64,000 nt of DNA from assembly GCF_002216065.1 (NCBI RefSeq), contig NZ_CP022282.1, forward strand, positions 2,976,001-3,040,000, given 5' to 3'. Positions 55,796 to 64,000 of this stretch are shown piece by piece; within the stretch, counting starts at the first letter, position 1; each line of letters begins with the position of its first letter. Below the pieces are notes generated by a model, which saw only the letters and a program-made list of their open reading frames with translations, did no database searches and had not been told where the DNA came from. The translations under genes were made by a program, and so were the position numbers. The DNA is from Chryseobacterium sp. T16E-39 (GTDB lineage Bacteria > Bacteroidota > Bacteroidia > Flavobacteriales > Weeksellaceae).

Positions 55796-57019
55796 TCATT
55801 TGGGTAATGGTAGTGTCTCAAAATCACCACGAAGCAGAGCCAACTGCAATTCATTATTCAAATCCGCAGAAGATAAAGGAAGGTCAATTTTCAATTTAGC
55901 TAACTTACTCAAAGTTTGTATCTGGGTAAATAACTCATAAAAACCAAAAGATATAACCTTTCCGTTTTCAATAATTAAAAATAACTTTTCACCCAGCTTT
56001 CGTCCCGGCCCCAGCCAAAGTTCATTCCTTTTTTTAAAATCAATTTTCTTTTTAAAGACATTCACATCATCATATTCCTTTTGACTCCCAATAAATTGAA
56101 TTGCTTTTGCCCCCTGTGTAAAAGATCTGAATCTCAAAAGAGGTCTGGAGTCTTTATTCAAAGTATTCTTCTCTACAATGTATTTATTATTTTTATAATA
56201 AAGTCCAAAAGGTAACACTTCCCTTTTCTTTATATTTTTTGAATTAAGTATCAGTTTCGCAATAATATCATTTCCAGTTAATTCAAAACTAATTTGTTCT
56301 ACATCATTTTGGATAAGTTCCCACTTTTTAGATTTTGAATTAAAAACTTTCTTTGAGAATTTATTGATGTCCTGAACATATTCAGAAAATATAATTTTAC
56401 CGGTTTCACTCTGAAAATAAACAAATCCTTTCTCATTAGGTAAATCCTGCGTTAACTGCTTGATTTTATTGATATACGTTTTTGCGTTAGTCTCATCATG
56501 ATGTTCCTGTATAATTTCATTTTCCGTGTCTTTTGAAATTAAAAGTTTAAAAAGCTCCAATGTTGCTCTGGCATCTCCGTCTGCACGGTGATGATTCGTT
56601 AAAGGAATTCCCAAAGATTTCACAAGCTTCCCAAGAGAATAGCTCGCCTCATTCGGAATTAGTTTTTTAGCCAAAGGAATAGTATCTAAAGTATTGATTT
56701 TAAAATCATAACCAAGGCCTTTAAACGATTGGCGGAGCATCCTGTAATCGAAGTCGATATTATGTCCTACCAGGGTCGTATTTTGGGTAATTTCAATAAC
56801 TCTTTTTGCAATTTCATGAAATTTCGGAGCCGTTTTGACCATTTTAGGAGTTATACTGGTCAATTTCTGAACAAATGGTGTTATATCACTTTCAGGGTTG
56901 ACCAGAGAAATAAACTGATCAACAATTTTTTGCCCATCGTATCGATAGATGGCAATATCTATAATGCATTCATGTCTATATCCTGCACCATTACTTTCTA
57001 TATCTATAATTGAATACAT
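55796..57019 (-). CDS. DnaQ-like exonuclease with degenerate GIY-YIG domain
   Basis: 407 residues. N-terminal DEDDh 3'-5' exonuclease: Asp6 and Glu8 (IDIESNG), GHNIDFDYRM, and HHRADGDARATLELF with the last His and Asp. From about 195 a second region, LPNEKGFVYFQSETGKIIFSEYVQDINKFSKKVF, resembles the UvrC N-terminal GIY-YIG nuclease (LPxxPGVYYF...GKVIYVGKAKNLKKR). The GIY Tyr is replaced by Phe (VYF), and YVGKA and the catalytic Arg are lost, so this domain is probably inactive. Last of three genes after a HerA-like ATPase. Likely DNA repair. Confidence 0.85.
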   Translation of the reverse strand: MYSIIDIESNGAGYRHECIIDIAIYRYDGQKIVDQFISLVNPESDITPFVQKLTSITPKMVKTAPKFHEIAKRVIEITQNTTLVGHNIDFDYRMLRQSFKGLGYDFKINTLDTIPLAKKLIPNEASYSLGKLVKSLGIPLTNHHRADGDARATLELFKLLISKDTENEIIQEHHDETNAKTYINKIKQLTQDLPNEKGFVYFQSETGKIIFSEYVQDINKFSKKVFNSKSKKWELIQNDVEQISFELTGNDIIAKLILNSKNIKKREVLPFGLYYKNNKYIVEKNTLNKDSRPLLRFRSFTQGAKAIQFIGSQKEYDDVNVFKKKIDFKKRNELWLGPGRKLGEKLFLIIENGKVISFGFYELFTQIQTLSKLAKLKIDLPLSSADLNNELQLALLRGDFETLPLPK

Positions 57020-57355
57020 TTAACTTGATGTTATAATAATATTTTTTATACGGCTTTTTCTAATAGTACTATTCATTAAAAATCCAAAGCCAGGTGTCAA
57101 AAGACTTAACACATAATCCATGCCATAAGCTCGGAGAGGCTGCTTCCATTTATTCAAAGCTAAAATAATGCATACATTAACAAAAGAAATTATTCTCCCA
57201 AGCAATTGATACATCCGTTTTTCATTGATCAACAAAGGCAATCCGGCTAAAATAATAAAAAATATATCAAAAAAAAGAAATTCATCATTAACAATAACTC
57301 TAATCGGGCTAAGCATATTTAGCCCAGTAAAGTAAATTGATGATAAATTTTCCAT
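57020..57355 (-). CDS. Small membrane protein, unknown function
   Basis: 111 residues with two or three hydrophobic segments (FLFFDIFFIILAGLPLLI, LGRIISFVNVCIILALN, VLSLLTPGFGFLM) and a basic C-terminus. No family recognised. Its stop directly abuts the exonuclease ATG and it follows the HerA-like ATPase by 32 nt, so all three are co-transcribed. Confidence 0.6.
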   Translation of the reverse strand: MENLSSIYFTGLNMLSPIRVIVNDEFLFFDIFFIILAGLPLLINEKRMYQLLGRIISFVNVCIILALNKWKQPLRAYGMDYVLSLLTPGFGFLMNSTIRKSRIKNIIITSS

Positions 57356-57387
57356 GGTTATTAGATCTGAACTTTAATCAATTTTCT

Positions 57388-58914
57388 TTATCTTCTTCTG
57401 CCTCCTAGCCCAAACATTCCTAAAACAGCTTTTGCTCCCTCTCTCATTAATGTAGAAGTAAATGTTCTTCCCGCTTTACTTTGCAACACTTGCTCAAACA
57501 TACCAGGCTCTTCTTTTACCTGTCTTGATTTTTGAGTAGGAGCTGGATTCTGCGCAGCTTGTTCCATTCTGTTAGTCAGCATTTCGTAAGCAGATTCCTT
57601 GTTTATATCTTCCTGATATTTAGCAACTAAAGCAGATTTACTTACCAGATCAGAAACCTCCGCATCATTCAGAACATCCATTCTGGATTCCGGAGAGATC
57701 AAATAGGTATGAACCAAAGGTGTAGGAATTCCTTTTTCATCTAAAGCAGTCACAAAAGCTTCTCCTATTCCTAAATTTTGAATCAGGCTTGAAGCATTAT
57801 AGAATTCTGTTGTAGGATAGTTTTCAACAGCTTTAGAAATTTCTTTTTTATCTTTTGCTGTAAATCCTCTTAAGGCATGCTGGATTTTTAATCCCAACTG
57901 AGAAAGAACATTTTCTGGAACATCCCCGGGAATCTGTGTAATAAAATAAATTCCAACACCCTTTGAACGGATTAGTTTTACCATTGTTTCTATTTGGGAA
58001 AGCAATGCTTTAGAAGCTTCATTAAAGATTAAGTGGGCCTCGTCAATAAATAATACCAATTTTGGTTTCCCACTATCCCCTTCTTCAGGAAAAGTCATAT
58101 AGATCTCTGCAAAAAGAGACAGCATAAATGTAGAAAACAACTGTGGCTTATTTTGGATATCAGCAACTCTTAAAATATTGACCACTCCTTTACCATCTCT
58201 TGTCTCAAGCAAATCCTGAACGTCAAAACTTAACTCTCCAAAAAATCCAGCCGCTCCCTGTTGTTCCAAAGCAACAATTGATCTTAAAATTGTCCCCAAA
58301 GATGCTGATGCAATCGAACCATAATTAGCAGATAGTTCTGCCTTACCCTGAGCGTTATCAGTAACGTACTGCAATACTTTCTTTAAATCATTCAGATCAA
58401 TTAAAGGAAGGCCTTTATCATCACAATATTTGAAGACTATGGACATGATACTTTGTTGGGTATCATTTAATTCTAATATTTTACTTAATAAAACAGGGCC
58501 AAATTCAGTTACCGTAGCTCTTAATTTCACTCCTGCACCACCGGAAATACTCATCAACTCTACCGGAAATGCCTGCGGATTATATGGAAGTCCGGTTTTT
58601 GCATACCTTTCTTCGATGATAGGATTCATTTCACCAGCTTCTGCAATCCCTGAAAAATCCCCTTTAATATCTAAAACTAAAGAAGGAATTCCTGCATGAG
58701 ACAGTTGTTCTGCAAAAACCTGCAAAGTTTTGGTTTTACCGGTTCCTGTTGCCCCGGCAATAAGACCGTGACGATTGATGGTTTTCAAAGGAATAGTTAC
58801 ATTCACCTCCGTAATAACCTCTCCATCAAGCATTCCCTTTCCTAATATTATGTGTTCTCCTTTTGGAGTATATCTTGCACTTAATTCATCAATAAATTGT
58901 TTTTTATCTGCCAT
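57388..58914 (-). CDS. HerA-like helicase/ATPase (DUF853 family)
   Basis: 508 residues. Walker A GATGTGKT (54-61), Walker B LVLFIDEAHLIF, and TQIPGDVPENVLSQLG, characteristic of HerA/DUF853 ATPases. Intact P-loop and DEAH-like box. A Gly/Arg tail ends the protein. These ATPases resemble FtsK-HerA motors acting on DNA; here it may work with the co-transcribed exonuclease, by analogy to HerA-nuclease pairs. Confidence 0.85.
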   Translation of the reverse strand: MADKKQFIDELSARYTPKGEHIILGKGMLDGEVITEVNVTIPLKTINRHGLIAGATGTGKTKTLQVFAEQLSHAGIPSLVLDIKGDFSGIAEAGEMNPIIEERYAKTGLPYNPQAFPVELMSISGGAGVKLRATVTEFGPVLLSKILELNDTQQSIMSIVFKYCDDKGLPLIDLNDLKKVLQYVTDNAQGKAELSANYGSIASASLGTILRSIVALEQQGAAGFFGELSFDVQDLLETRDGKGVVNILRVADIQNKPQLFSTFMLSLFAEIYMTFPEEGDSGKPKLVLFIDEAHLIFNEASKALLSQIETMVKLIRSKGVGIYFITQIPGDVPENVLSQLGLKIQHALRGFTAKDKKEISKAVENYPTTEFYNASSLIQNLGIGEAFVTALDEKGIPTPLVHTYLISPESRMDVLNDAEVSDLVSKSALVAKYQEDINKESAYEMLTNRMEQAAQNPAPTQKSRQVKEEPGMFEQVLQSKAGRTFTSTLMREGAKAVLGMFGLGGRRR

Positions 58915-59315
58915 TTGATTTTTTTTAACTTATAAATATAAAATTTTTTATAAAATATTATGCCATTAAAATTGGATTCTTAGTTACTTATTAAATTAAT
59001 TCACTCCCATCTAATTCATGTACAGCAGCATAATTTGACCACAACAAAGAAATAAACTGATCAGGCACAGCCTTTAAATGCTTAAAATCTCCACCTTACA
59101 TAAATATTTTTGCATTCTAAACATGACAAAAAACAGTCTACCAATTTGGTATTTTTATCATCAATCCTTTCTGTTTGAAAATAAATAACTTTCATTCCCT
59201 ACAGCAGCAAAAAACAATCTAAATTGAAAGAAACTATCATTCAGATTTAACATTTCGTTTACAATTCATCTAATACTTCGTATCTTTAACTAAAATTTAA
59301 TTTAAAATAGAGCCA
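58915..59315. other. 401-bp gene-free region with a possible gene remnant
   Basis: A/T-rich, between divergent genes. On the minus strand, 58991-59095 is open for 34 codons (GDFKHLKAVPDQFISLLWSN and so on, ending GSELI) but preceded by a stop and lacking a start. Its composition looks like a protein C-terminus, suggesting a decayed gene. A near-consensus promoter, TTTA-N19-TATCTTTA, ends at about 59288, upstream of the plus-strand gene. No RNA gene seen. Confidence 0.4.
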
Positions 59316-60725
59316 ATGAAAGTTGAACAAATATATACGGGCTGTCTAGCTCAGGGAGCCTATTATATTGTATCAGAAAACGAAGCTGCAATTATAGATC
59401 CTCTAAGAGAGGTAAAACCATATCTGGATCGTCTTGAAAAAGATAATGTAACTTTAAAATATATTTTCGAAACTCACTTCCATGCTGATTTTGTTTCAGG
59501 GCATTTGGACTTAAGCAAAAAGACAGGAGCTCCAATTATTTATGGACCCACAGCTAATCCCAAGTTTGAAGCAATAATAGCTGAGGACTTCCAGGTTTTT
59601 AAGGTTGGAAAAGCAAAAATAAAGGTTCTTCATACTCCCGGCCATACCATGGAAAGTACGACTTATCTGTTAATAGATGAAAATGGTACAGAAACGGCAA
59701 TTTTTACAGGAGACACCTTATTTTTAGGCGATGTAGGAAGACCCGATCTTGCTCAGAAAGCAACAAATCTTACCCAGGAAGACCTTGCTGGAATTCTCTA
59801 TGACAGTCTCCACAGTAAAATTATTCCTTTAGACGACACCATTACGGTTTATCCTGCTCATGGAGCGGGCTCTGCCTGTGGAAAGAACATGCAGAAAGAA
59901 ACAGTAGATACGCTTGGCAATCAAAAAAGAACTAATTACGCATTAAATCAACCCGATAAAGAATCTTTCATAAGAGAAGTATTGGATGGACTTACTGCTC
60001 CTCCCAAATATTTCGGGATGAATGTCGCTCTAAACAAAGGAGGCTATGAAAGCATAGATACTGTAATGGATAAGGGTCTGAATCCGATCTCTGTTGAAAA
60101 TTTTGAAAATTTTGCAGAAGATAGCGGAGCTTTAATTTTAGATACAAGAGGTGCTGCTGATTTTCACAAAGGTTTCATTCCCAATTCTATAAATATAGGT
60201 TTAAAAGGAGATTTTGCCCCTTGGGTAGGAACATTAATTGTAGATGTAAAACATCCTTTGTTATTAGTTACAGATGAAGGAACGGAAGAAGAAGTAATCA
60301 CCAGATTAAGCAGAGTAGGATTTGATAATGTTTTGGGATATCTTGAAGGAGGATTCAGATCGTGGAAAGATTCAGGAAAAGAAATTGATGAAGTAAAAAG
60401 AATCTCCCCTGCTGAATTTGTAGAACAGTTTGATGACAAAGCTACTGTAGTTGACGTCCGAAAACTTACTGAATATGCAGCTGAACATATTGATAATGCA
60501 TTTAACAAACCATTAGATACAATTAGTGATTGGGTAAGCTCAATTAATGATTCCGAACATTTTTTCCTTCATTGTGCGGGCGGATATAGGAGCATGATTG
60601 CTGCAAGCATACTTAACTCACACGGAATAAGAAATTTCACTGAAATAGAAGGTGGATTTAACGGGATTAAAAAGACAGAAAAATTACCTACTTCAGACTT
60701 TGTCTGCCAGTCAAAAACGTTATAA
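59316..60725 (+). CDS. CstB-like persulfide dioxygenase-sulfurtransferase
   Basis: 469 residues in three domains. N-terminal metallo-beta-lactamase fold with THFHADFVSGH (His54, His56, Asp58, His63; ETHE1-type iron site). A middle rhodanese-like domain (about 265-355) has VTDEG where a Cys would be expected, so it is inactive. A C-terminal rhodanese has active Cys420 (HCAGGYRS). This MBL-pseudorhodanese-rhodanese order matches staphylococcal CstB, which oxidises persulfides and transfers sulfur. Followed by a rhodanese lipoprotein and a thioredoxin. Role in sulfide/persulfide detoxification likely. Confidence 0.88.
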   Translation: MKVEQIYTGCLAQGAYYIVSENEAAIIDPLREVKPYLDRLEKDNVTLKYIFETHFHADFVSGHLDLSKKTGAPIIYGPTANPKFEAIIAEDFQVFKVGKAKIKVLHTPGHTMESTTYLLIDENGTETAIFTGDTLFLGDVGRPDLAQKATNLTQEDLAGILYDSLHSKIIPLDDTITVYPAHGAGSACGKNMQKETVDTLGNQKRTNYALNQPDKESFIREVLDGLTAPPKYFGMNVALNKGGYESIDTVMDKGLNPISVENFENFAEDSGALILDTRGAADFHKGFIPNSINIGLKGDFAPWVGTLIVDVKHPLLLVTDEGTEEEVITRLSRVGFDNVLGYLEGGFRSWKDSGKEIDEVKRISPAEFVEQFDDKATVVDVRKLTEYAAEHIDNAFNKPLDTISDWVSSINDSEHFFLHCAGGYRSMIAASILNSHGIRNFTEIEGGFNGIKKTEKLPTSDFVCQSKTL

Positions 60726-60732
60726 TGAACGT

Positions 60733-61116
60733 ATGAGGAATCAAATCTGGGGATTTATCTTTGTAACATCTGCTCTTTTAAGTGCTTGTAAAACATCAAC
60801 TACAGCTACAGCACAAAACAACGCTTTACCCAATATTAAAGAAGTGGTTAATAGCAATGATGTTACTTTAGTAGATGTAAGAGTCCCTGAACAATATAAA
60901 GAAGGAACCGCAAAAAATGCGATTAATATTCCGTTGGCAGATATTCAAAGCAATATCGGCTCTTTAAAAGGCAAAAAAGTAGTTGTTTTTTGTAATAAAG
61001 GAATACAGGCAGATCAGGCTGTGCAAATTTTAAAGAAAAATGGCGTGGATGTTTACGATGGAACAAGCTGGAAAAATGTAAAAGCCATCCAGGAAGAAAA
61101 CGCCGCTCCCAAATAA
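60733..61116 (+). CDS. Rhodanese-domain lipoprotein
   Basis: 127 residues from the ATG at 60733. Lipobox LSAC (Cys19) after IFVTSALL, so membrane-anchored and periplasmic. The rhodanese domain (about 35-120) carries active Cys87 in VVFCNKGIQADQA. The start lies 8 nt after the CstB-like stop. An upstream in-frame start at 60652 would overlap that gene and remove the signal. A sulfur carrier in the envelope is the likely role. Confidence 0.85.
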   Translation: MRNQIWGFIFVTSALLSACKTSTTATAQNNALPNIKEVVNSNDVTLVDVRVPEQYKEGTAKNAINIPLADIQSNIGSLKGKKVVVFCNKGIQADQAVQILKKNGVDVYDGTSWKNVKAIQEENAAPK

Positions 61117-61134
61117 TAAAAACACCAGAAAATC

Positions 61135-61434
61135 ATGTCAGAAAAATTTAAAGAACTTATTAATTCCGAACGACCTGTTTTAATTGACTTTTTTGCTACA
61201 TGGTGCCAGCCATGTAAAGTCCAGTCATCGGTATTAACTACAGTAAAAGAAAATGTTGGCGAGGCAGCACGAATTATCAAAGTAGATGTAGATCAATATC
61301 CTGCAATCGCCTCACAATACGGAGTAAGAGGAGTTCCGACTCTAGCTATATTTAAAGAAGGAGAACTTCTGTGGAAGGAAAGTGGCGTCCATGATGTCAA
61401 TACTTTAACCCAACTCTTAAAACAATATGAATAA
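61135..61434 (+). CDS. trxA: Thioredoxin
   Basis: 99 residues. Active site WCQPC (23-27, Cys24 and Cys27) in FFATWCQPCK; cis-Pro loop RGVPTLAIF. No signal peptide, so cytoplasmic. Third gene of the persulfide operon, 18 nt after the rhodanese lipoprotein; thioredoxin can reduce persulfides and sulfurtransferase intermediates. Unusual central QP (GP in classical thioredoxin). Confidence 0.9.
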   Translation: MSEKFKELINSERPVLIDFFATWCQPCKVQSSVLTTVKENVGEAARIIKVDVDQYPAIASQYGVRGVPTLAIFKEGELLWKESGVHDVNTLTQLLKQYE

Positions 61435-61455
61435 AGCTGTGAAATTTCACAGCTT
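61434..61455 (+). terminator. Terminator after thioredoxin
   Basis: Perfect stem AAGCTGTGAAA/TTTCACAGCTT followed by six T; it overlaps the last base of the stop codon. Confidence 0.85.
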
Positions 61456-61474
61456 TTTTTATACTACCTCTCAA

Positions 61475-62227
61475 TTAAATTTGAATTGAAAAATGATCTC
61501 TGTCATTTAAAAACTGGAAATGTTTTCTGAAGTCCACAAGCTCATCGATACTCAATTCTGCAGATACAATGTTCTTATCCTTCTGAGCAATCTCTTTTCC
61601 GTCAGCAAAAAAACAATGTGAGCTTTCCTGATAGAATAAGTTATTTCCGTCTGTTCCTATTCTGTTTAATCCAAAAACATAAGATAAATTCTCAATAGCC
61701 CGGGCTTTTAACAAATGTTCCCATGCACCTACTCTCTTATCCGGCCAATTGGCCACATACAGAATTGCATCATAATCATCATTATTCCTTGCAAAGACAG
61801 GAAAACGGAGATCATAACAAACCTGTAAAAAAAACCGGATTCCTTTATATTCCACGATTACTCTTTCTTTTCCAGGTGTATACACTTTATCTTCTCCTGA
61901 GAAAGAAAACAAATGTCTTTTATCATAAAAAACAACTGTTGAATCAGGTTTCACAAAATACATTCTGTTATAGAAATTTCCATTTTCTGCTACAGGGGCG
62001 CTACCACAAAATGCTGTATTTTTTTGTTTTGAAATCTTCTTCAAAAACTCCAGGGCTTCCTCATTTCTATCTGAAACTTCAGAAGCATCCATACAAAAAC
62101 CAGTAGAAAACATTTCAGGTAAGAGAAAAAGATCAGCCTCCTGATCATTCAACTCTTCTTCTATTAAACGAAAGTTTTCATTTTTATCTTTCCAGACAAT
62201 ATCTAAATTTAATCCCTTAATTTTCAT
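61475..62227 (-). CDS. Omega-amidase, nitrilase family
   Basis: C-N hydrolase acting on alpha-ketoglutaramate or ketosuccinamate (YafV/Nit2-like). 250 residues from the ATG at 62227; a TTG 12 nt upstream would extend it. Catalytic triad Glu38 (LPEMFSTGF), Lys103 (YDKRHLFSF) and Cys137 (QVCYDLRFP). WPDKRVGAWEHLLKARAIEN is typical. Divergent from the DUF6646 gene. Confidence 0.92.
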   Translation of the reverse strand: MKIKGLNLDIVWKDKNENFRLIEEELNDQEADLFLLPEMFSTGFCMDASEVSDRNEEALEFLKKISKQKNTAFCGSAPVAENGNFYNRMYFVKPDSTVVFYDKRHLFSFSGEDKVYTPGKERVIVEYKGIRFFLQVCYDLRFPVFARNNDDYDAILYVANWPDKRVGAWEHLLKARAIENLSYVFGLNRIGTDGNNLFYQESSHCFFADGKEIAQKDKNIVSAELSIDELVDFRKHFQFLNDRDHFSIQI

Positions 62228-62279
62228 AAAACCATTCAAAATCTTGTATAAAAATAGGATTTTTAATCGATTTCGGTTC

Positions 62280-62287
62280 TATTTTTG
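62280..62287 (+). promoter_or_regulatory. -7 box of the DUF6646 gene
   Basis: TATTTTTG, a full TAnnTTTG match, 42 nt before the ATG. No TTG at -33, but GGATTTTTA precedes it. Confidence 0.45.
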
Positions 62288-62329
62288 CAGCTGATTATTA
62301 TCAAATAATAGATCTAAAGTTTAAAATTT

Positions 62330-62770
62330 ATGAAGAAATTGGTTTTTATATTTATGGTAATCTTTTGTGGAGCTACCATAAATGCTCAGGCATGGAATGG
62401 AAAGGGAGATCAGAAAATACAGCTTGGTTTTAGTGCCTGGGGCTATGGAACAGGGATTACAGGAACTTACGATTATGGTCTCAATAAACTCATCTCCGTA
62501 GGAGCGGGCTTAAATGGTTATTTTAGCGGATATAAGAACAACGATAATGATAACAGAGTTTTCATTTTTGGAAGAGTCAATTTTCATTTAAAAGAAGCAT
62601 TACAACTTCCTGAAAAGTTAGATATTTATCCGGGTGTCGATCTGGGTATCCTGGGAAAAGATTTTGGAATTGGTGCTCATATTGGTGCCCGCTACTTTTT
62701 CACAGAAAAAATCGGGGTATTTGCGGAAGTTGGAAACAATGGCAGCCTTGGAGTTTCTTTAAATTTGTAA
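62330..62770 (+). CDS. DUF6646-type exported protein
   Basis: 146 residues. Signal peptide (about 1-19, KKLVFIFMVIFCGATINAQ). The rest alternates strands (KIQLGFSAWGYGTGITGTYDYGL, VSVGAGLNGYF, DLGILGKDFGIGAHIGARYFF), and it ends in SLGVSLNL, as outer-membrane beta-barrels do. Sequence pattern matches DUF6646, an uncharacterised Bacteroidota family. Likely an outer-membrane or surface protein. Confidence 0.8.
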   Translation: MKKLVFIFMVIFCGATINAQAWNGKGDQKIQLGFSAWGYGTGITGTYDYGLNKLISVGAGLNGYFSGYKNNDNDNRVFIFGRVNFHLKEALQLPEKLDIYPGVDLGILGKDFGIGAHIGARYFFTEKIGVFAEVGNNGSLGVSLNL

Positions 62771-62790
62771 AAACAGTCTTAATATATGAC

Positions 62791-62815
62791 AAAGCTTCTC
62801 TATATGAGGAGCTTT
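62791..62815 (+). terminator. Terminator after the DUF6646 gene
   Basis: Stem AAAGCTTCTC/GAGGAGCTTT with one mismatch and a 5-nt loop, followed by TTTAT. 20 nt after the stop. Confidence 0.75.
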
Positions 62816-62819
62816 TTTA

Positions 62820-62850
62820 TTTGGCATAGTTTTGATAATTGTTACCTTTG
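62820..62850 (+). promoter_or_regulatory. Consensus promoter of rseP
   Basis: TTTG (62820-62823), 19-nt spacer, TACCTTTG (62843-62850), a full match to the Bacteroidota -33/-7 consensus at ideal spacing. It overlaps the end of the upstream terminator. Predicted start about 62855. Confidence 0.8.
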
Positions 62851-62873
62851 CAAATTAAATCTAAAATTTATTA

Positions 62874-64000
62874 ATGGAATTAGCAATTAAAATTTTTCAA
62901 TTCATATTAAGCATTTCTATCTTAGTTATTCTTCATGAACTTGGTCACTTTCTACCAGCTAAATGGTTTAAAACCAAAGTAGAGAAGTTTTACCTATTTT
63001 TCGATCCTTACTTTTCTATAGTAAAGAAAAAAATCGGTGAGACTGAATATGGTATCGGATGGCTTCCTTTTGGAGGATATGTGAAAATTGCCGGAATGGT
63101 GGATGAAAGTATGGATACGGAGCAATTGAAACAGCCTGCACAACCATGGGAGTTTCGTGCAAAACCAGCTTGGCAGAGATTAATCATTATGATGGGTGGG
63201 GTTACTGTAAACTTTTTCCTTGCCTGGTTAATATACAGCTGCCTTTCTCTTTTTAATGGAGAAATGTATACAGATCTTACCAAATTTGATAATGGTATCG
63301 GTGTAACGGAAGCTGGTAAAAAAATGGGATTCCAAAGTGGTGATAAAATCGTTTCTATAGATGGAAAACCTGCAGAAAGATTGGAAAATTCGGCTATTAA
63401 TATACTTTTCAGTGACAAGGTTACTGTTCTTAGAAATGGAAAAGAAGTAACATTCAAAGTAAATGAAGATGGTGTAGCTGATGTGATCAAACAAAGAGAA
63501 GCAAAGCTGTACATTACACCTAGAATTCCGATGATCATTGACTCTTTAGCAACTCCTTCTTCTAAAGCATCCGGATTGGCTAAAGGCGATAGAATTATAG
63601 CAATTAATGGGAAATCTACCCCCTTCTTCGATGAAGTAAGTTCAACATTAGCAGAAAACAAGGGAAAAACAGTCAGTATCGAGGTAACCCGTGGTGCTGA
63701 AAAACAGACCATCTCTGCACCGGTAGATAAAAATGGTAAGTTGGGAATTGCAGTTGATCAAAAAAGTCTTGCAAGTGTAGTAACGGATAAAAAATATTCT
63801 TTTGGAGAATCTATCCCAAGAGGACTTGAAAGAACAATTGAAGCTTTAACTATGCAGGTAAAGCAATTCAAAATCATGTTCAATTCTAAAATTCAAGGAT
63901 ACAAAAATGTAGGCGGACCTATTGCAATTGTGAAATCGATGCCTGTAAACAAAGCTGCAGATGGTAGTTTTGCGATTAACTGGCCAGCGTTTTGGAGCTT
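62874..64000 (+). CDS. rseP: Site-2 metalloprotease RseP, partial at right edge
   Basis: Intramembrane zinc protease that cleaves anti-sigma factors and signal peptides. 375 codons lie in the window and the C-terminus is missing. Zinc motif HELGH (21-25) in the first membrane span; FGGYVKIAGM and a second hydrophobic segment (IIMMGGVTVNFFLAWLIYS); then two PDZ-like regions (GKKMGFQSGDKIVSIDGKP and SKASGLAKGDRIIAING). The missing part should hold the last spans and the NxxPxPxLDG motif. Candidate protease for the anti-sigma factor at 31749. Confidence 0.95.
   Translation, partial: MELAIKIFQFILSISILVILHELGHFLPAKWFKTKVEKFYLFFDPYFSIVKKKIGETEYGIGWLPFGGYVKIAGMVDESMDTEQLKQPAQPWEFRAKPAWQRLIIMMGGVTVNFFLAWLIYSCLSLFNGEMYTDLTKFDNGIGVTEAGKKMGFQSGDKIVSIDGKPAERLENSAINILFSDKVTVLRNGKEVTFKVNEDGVADVIKQREAKLYITPRIPMIIDSLATPSSKASGLAKGDRIIAINGKSTPFFDEVSSTLAENKGKTVSIEVTRGAEKQTISAPVDKNGKLGIAVDQKSLASVVTDKKYSFGESIPRGLERTIEALTMQVKQFKIMFNSKIQGYKNVGGPIAIVKSMPVNKAADGSFAINWPAFWS

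Noticed and set aside
63008..63712. 234-codon minus-strand ORF opposite rseP
   Set aside because: rseP on the other strand has HELGH and PDZ motifs; this is its shadow.
1..64000. tRNA, rRNA, CRISPR arrays, insertion sequences
   Set aside because: No cloverleaf-like gene, regularly spaced repeats, transposase or terminal inverted repeats were found when reading the intergenic regions.

Overview
The window is chromosomal DNA of a low-GC Bacteroidota, most likely a Weeksellaceae flavobacterium close to Chryseobacterium. Support: three secreted proteins with type IX (Por) sorting domains; TAnnTTTG promoter boxes and few Shine-Dalgarno sequences; family-restricted genes (DUF4835, DUF5687, DUF6646, a Bacteroidota-type RpoZ); and the bamD-rpoZ-coaBC-DUF4835-recN block. 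Names rest on motif recognition only; no database search was run.

Layout. 1-4092 is a class I lanthipeptide locus: lanB (running off the left edge) and lanC on the minus strand, and a divergent precursor gene on the plus strand, separated by a near-palindromic promoter region. 4182-9184 is a tightly packed minus-strand operon: an unknown basic protein, the RNA ligase RtcB, a nucleotidyltransferase, the ribosome-rescue factor PrfH, a TPR protein and a dipeptide epimerase. It looks like an RNA and ribosome repair operon. A promoter-microORF-terminator unit lies upstream (9368-9551). 9634-25639 holds methylmalonyl-CoA mutase, a secreted metalloprotease, prolyl oligopeptidase, prfA, a secreted GH13 enzyme, an epoxide-hydrolase-like enzyme and a FISUMP protein. 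25790-32910 carries an AraC regulator, divergent non-homologous fumarases, a GG-leader peptide gene with an internal stop, and an ECF sigma/anti-sigma/outer-membrane-protein operon. 33025-44838 holds a Dyp peroxidase with an ABC transporter, the bamD-recN block, a frameshifted tatD, tcdA and rnpA. 44910-51425 is the miaB / sigma-54 activator / lptE cluster. 51549-58914 has a pyruvate oxidase, lysA with what looks like a lysine-codon attenuator, an exonuclease fused to a degenerate GIY-YIG domain, and a HerA-like ATPase. 59316-61434 is a CstB-like persulfide-detoxification operon. The right edge has an omega-amidase, a DUF6646 protein and the start of rseP.

Most promising items: (i) the lysA leader, where a 23-residue lysine-rich ORF, a possible antiterminator and a terminator sit just before lysA with no room for a promoter in between; (ii) the RtcB-PrfH operon with a nucleotidyltransferase and an unrecognised basic protein; (iii) the lanthipeptide locus with its symmetric divergent promoter; (iv) the small transcription unit at 9368-9551.
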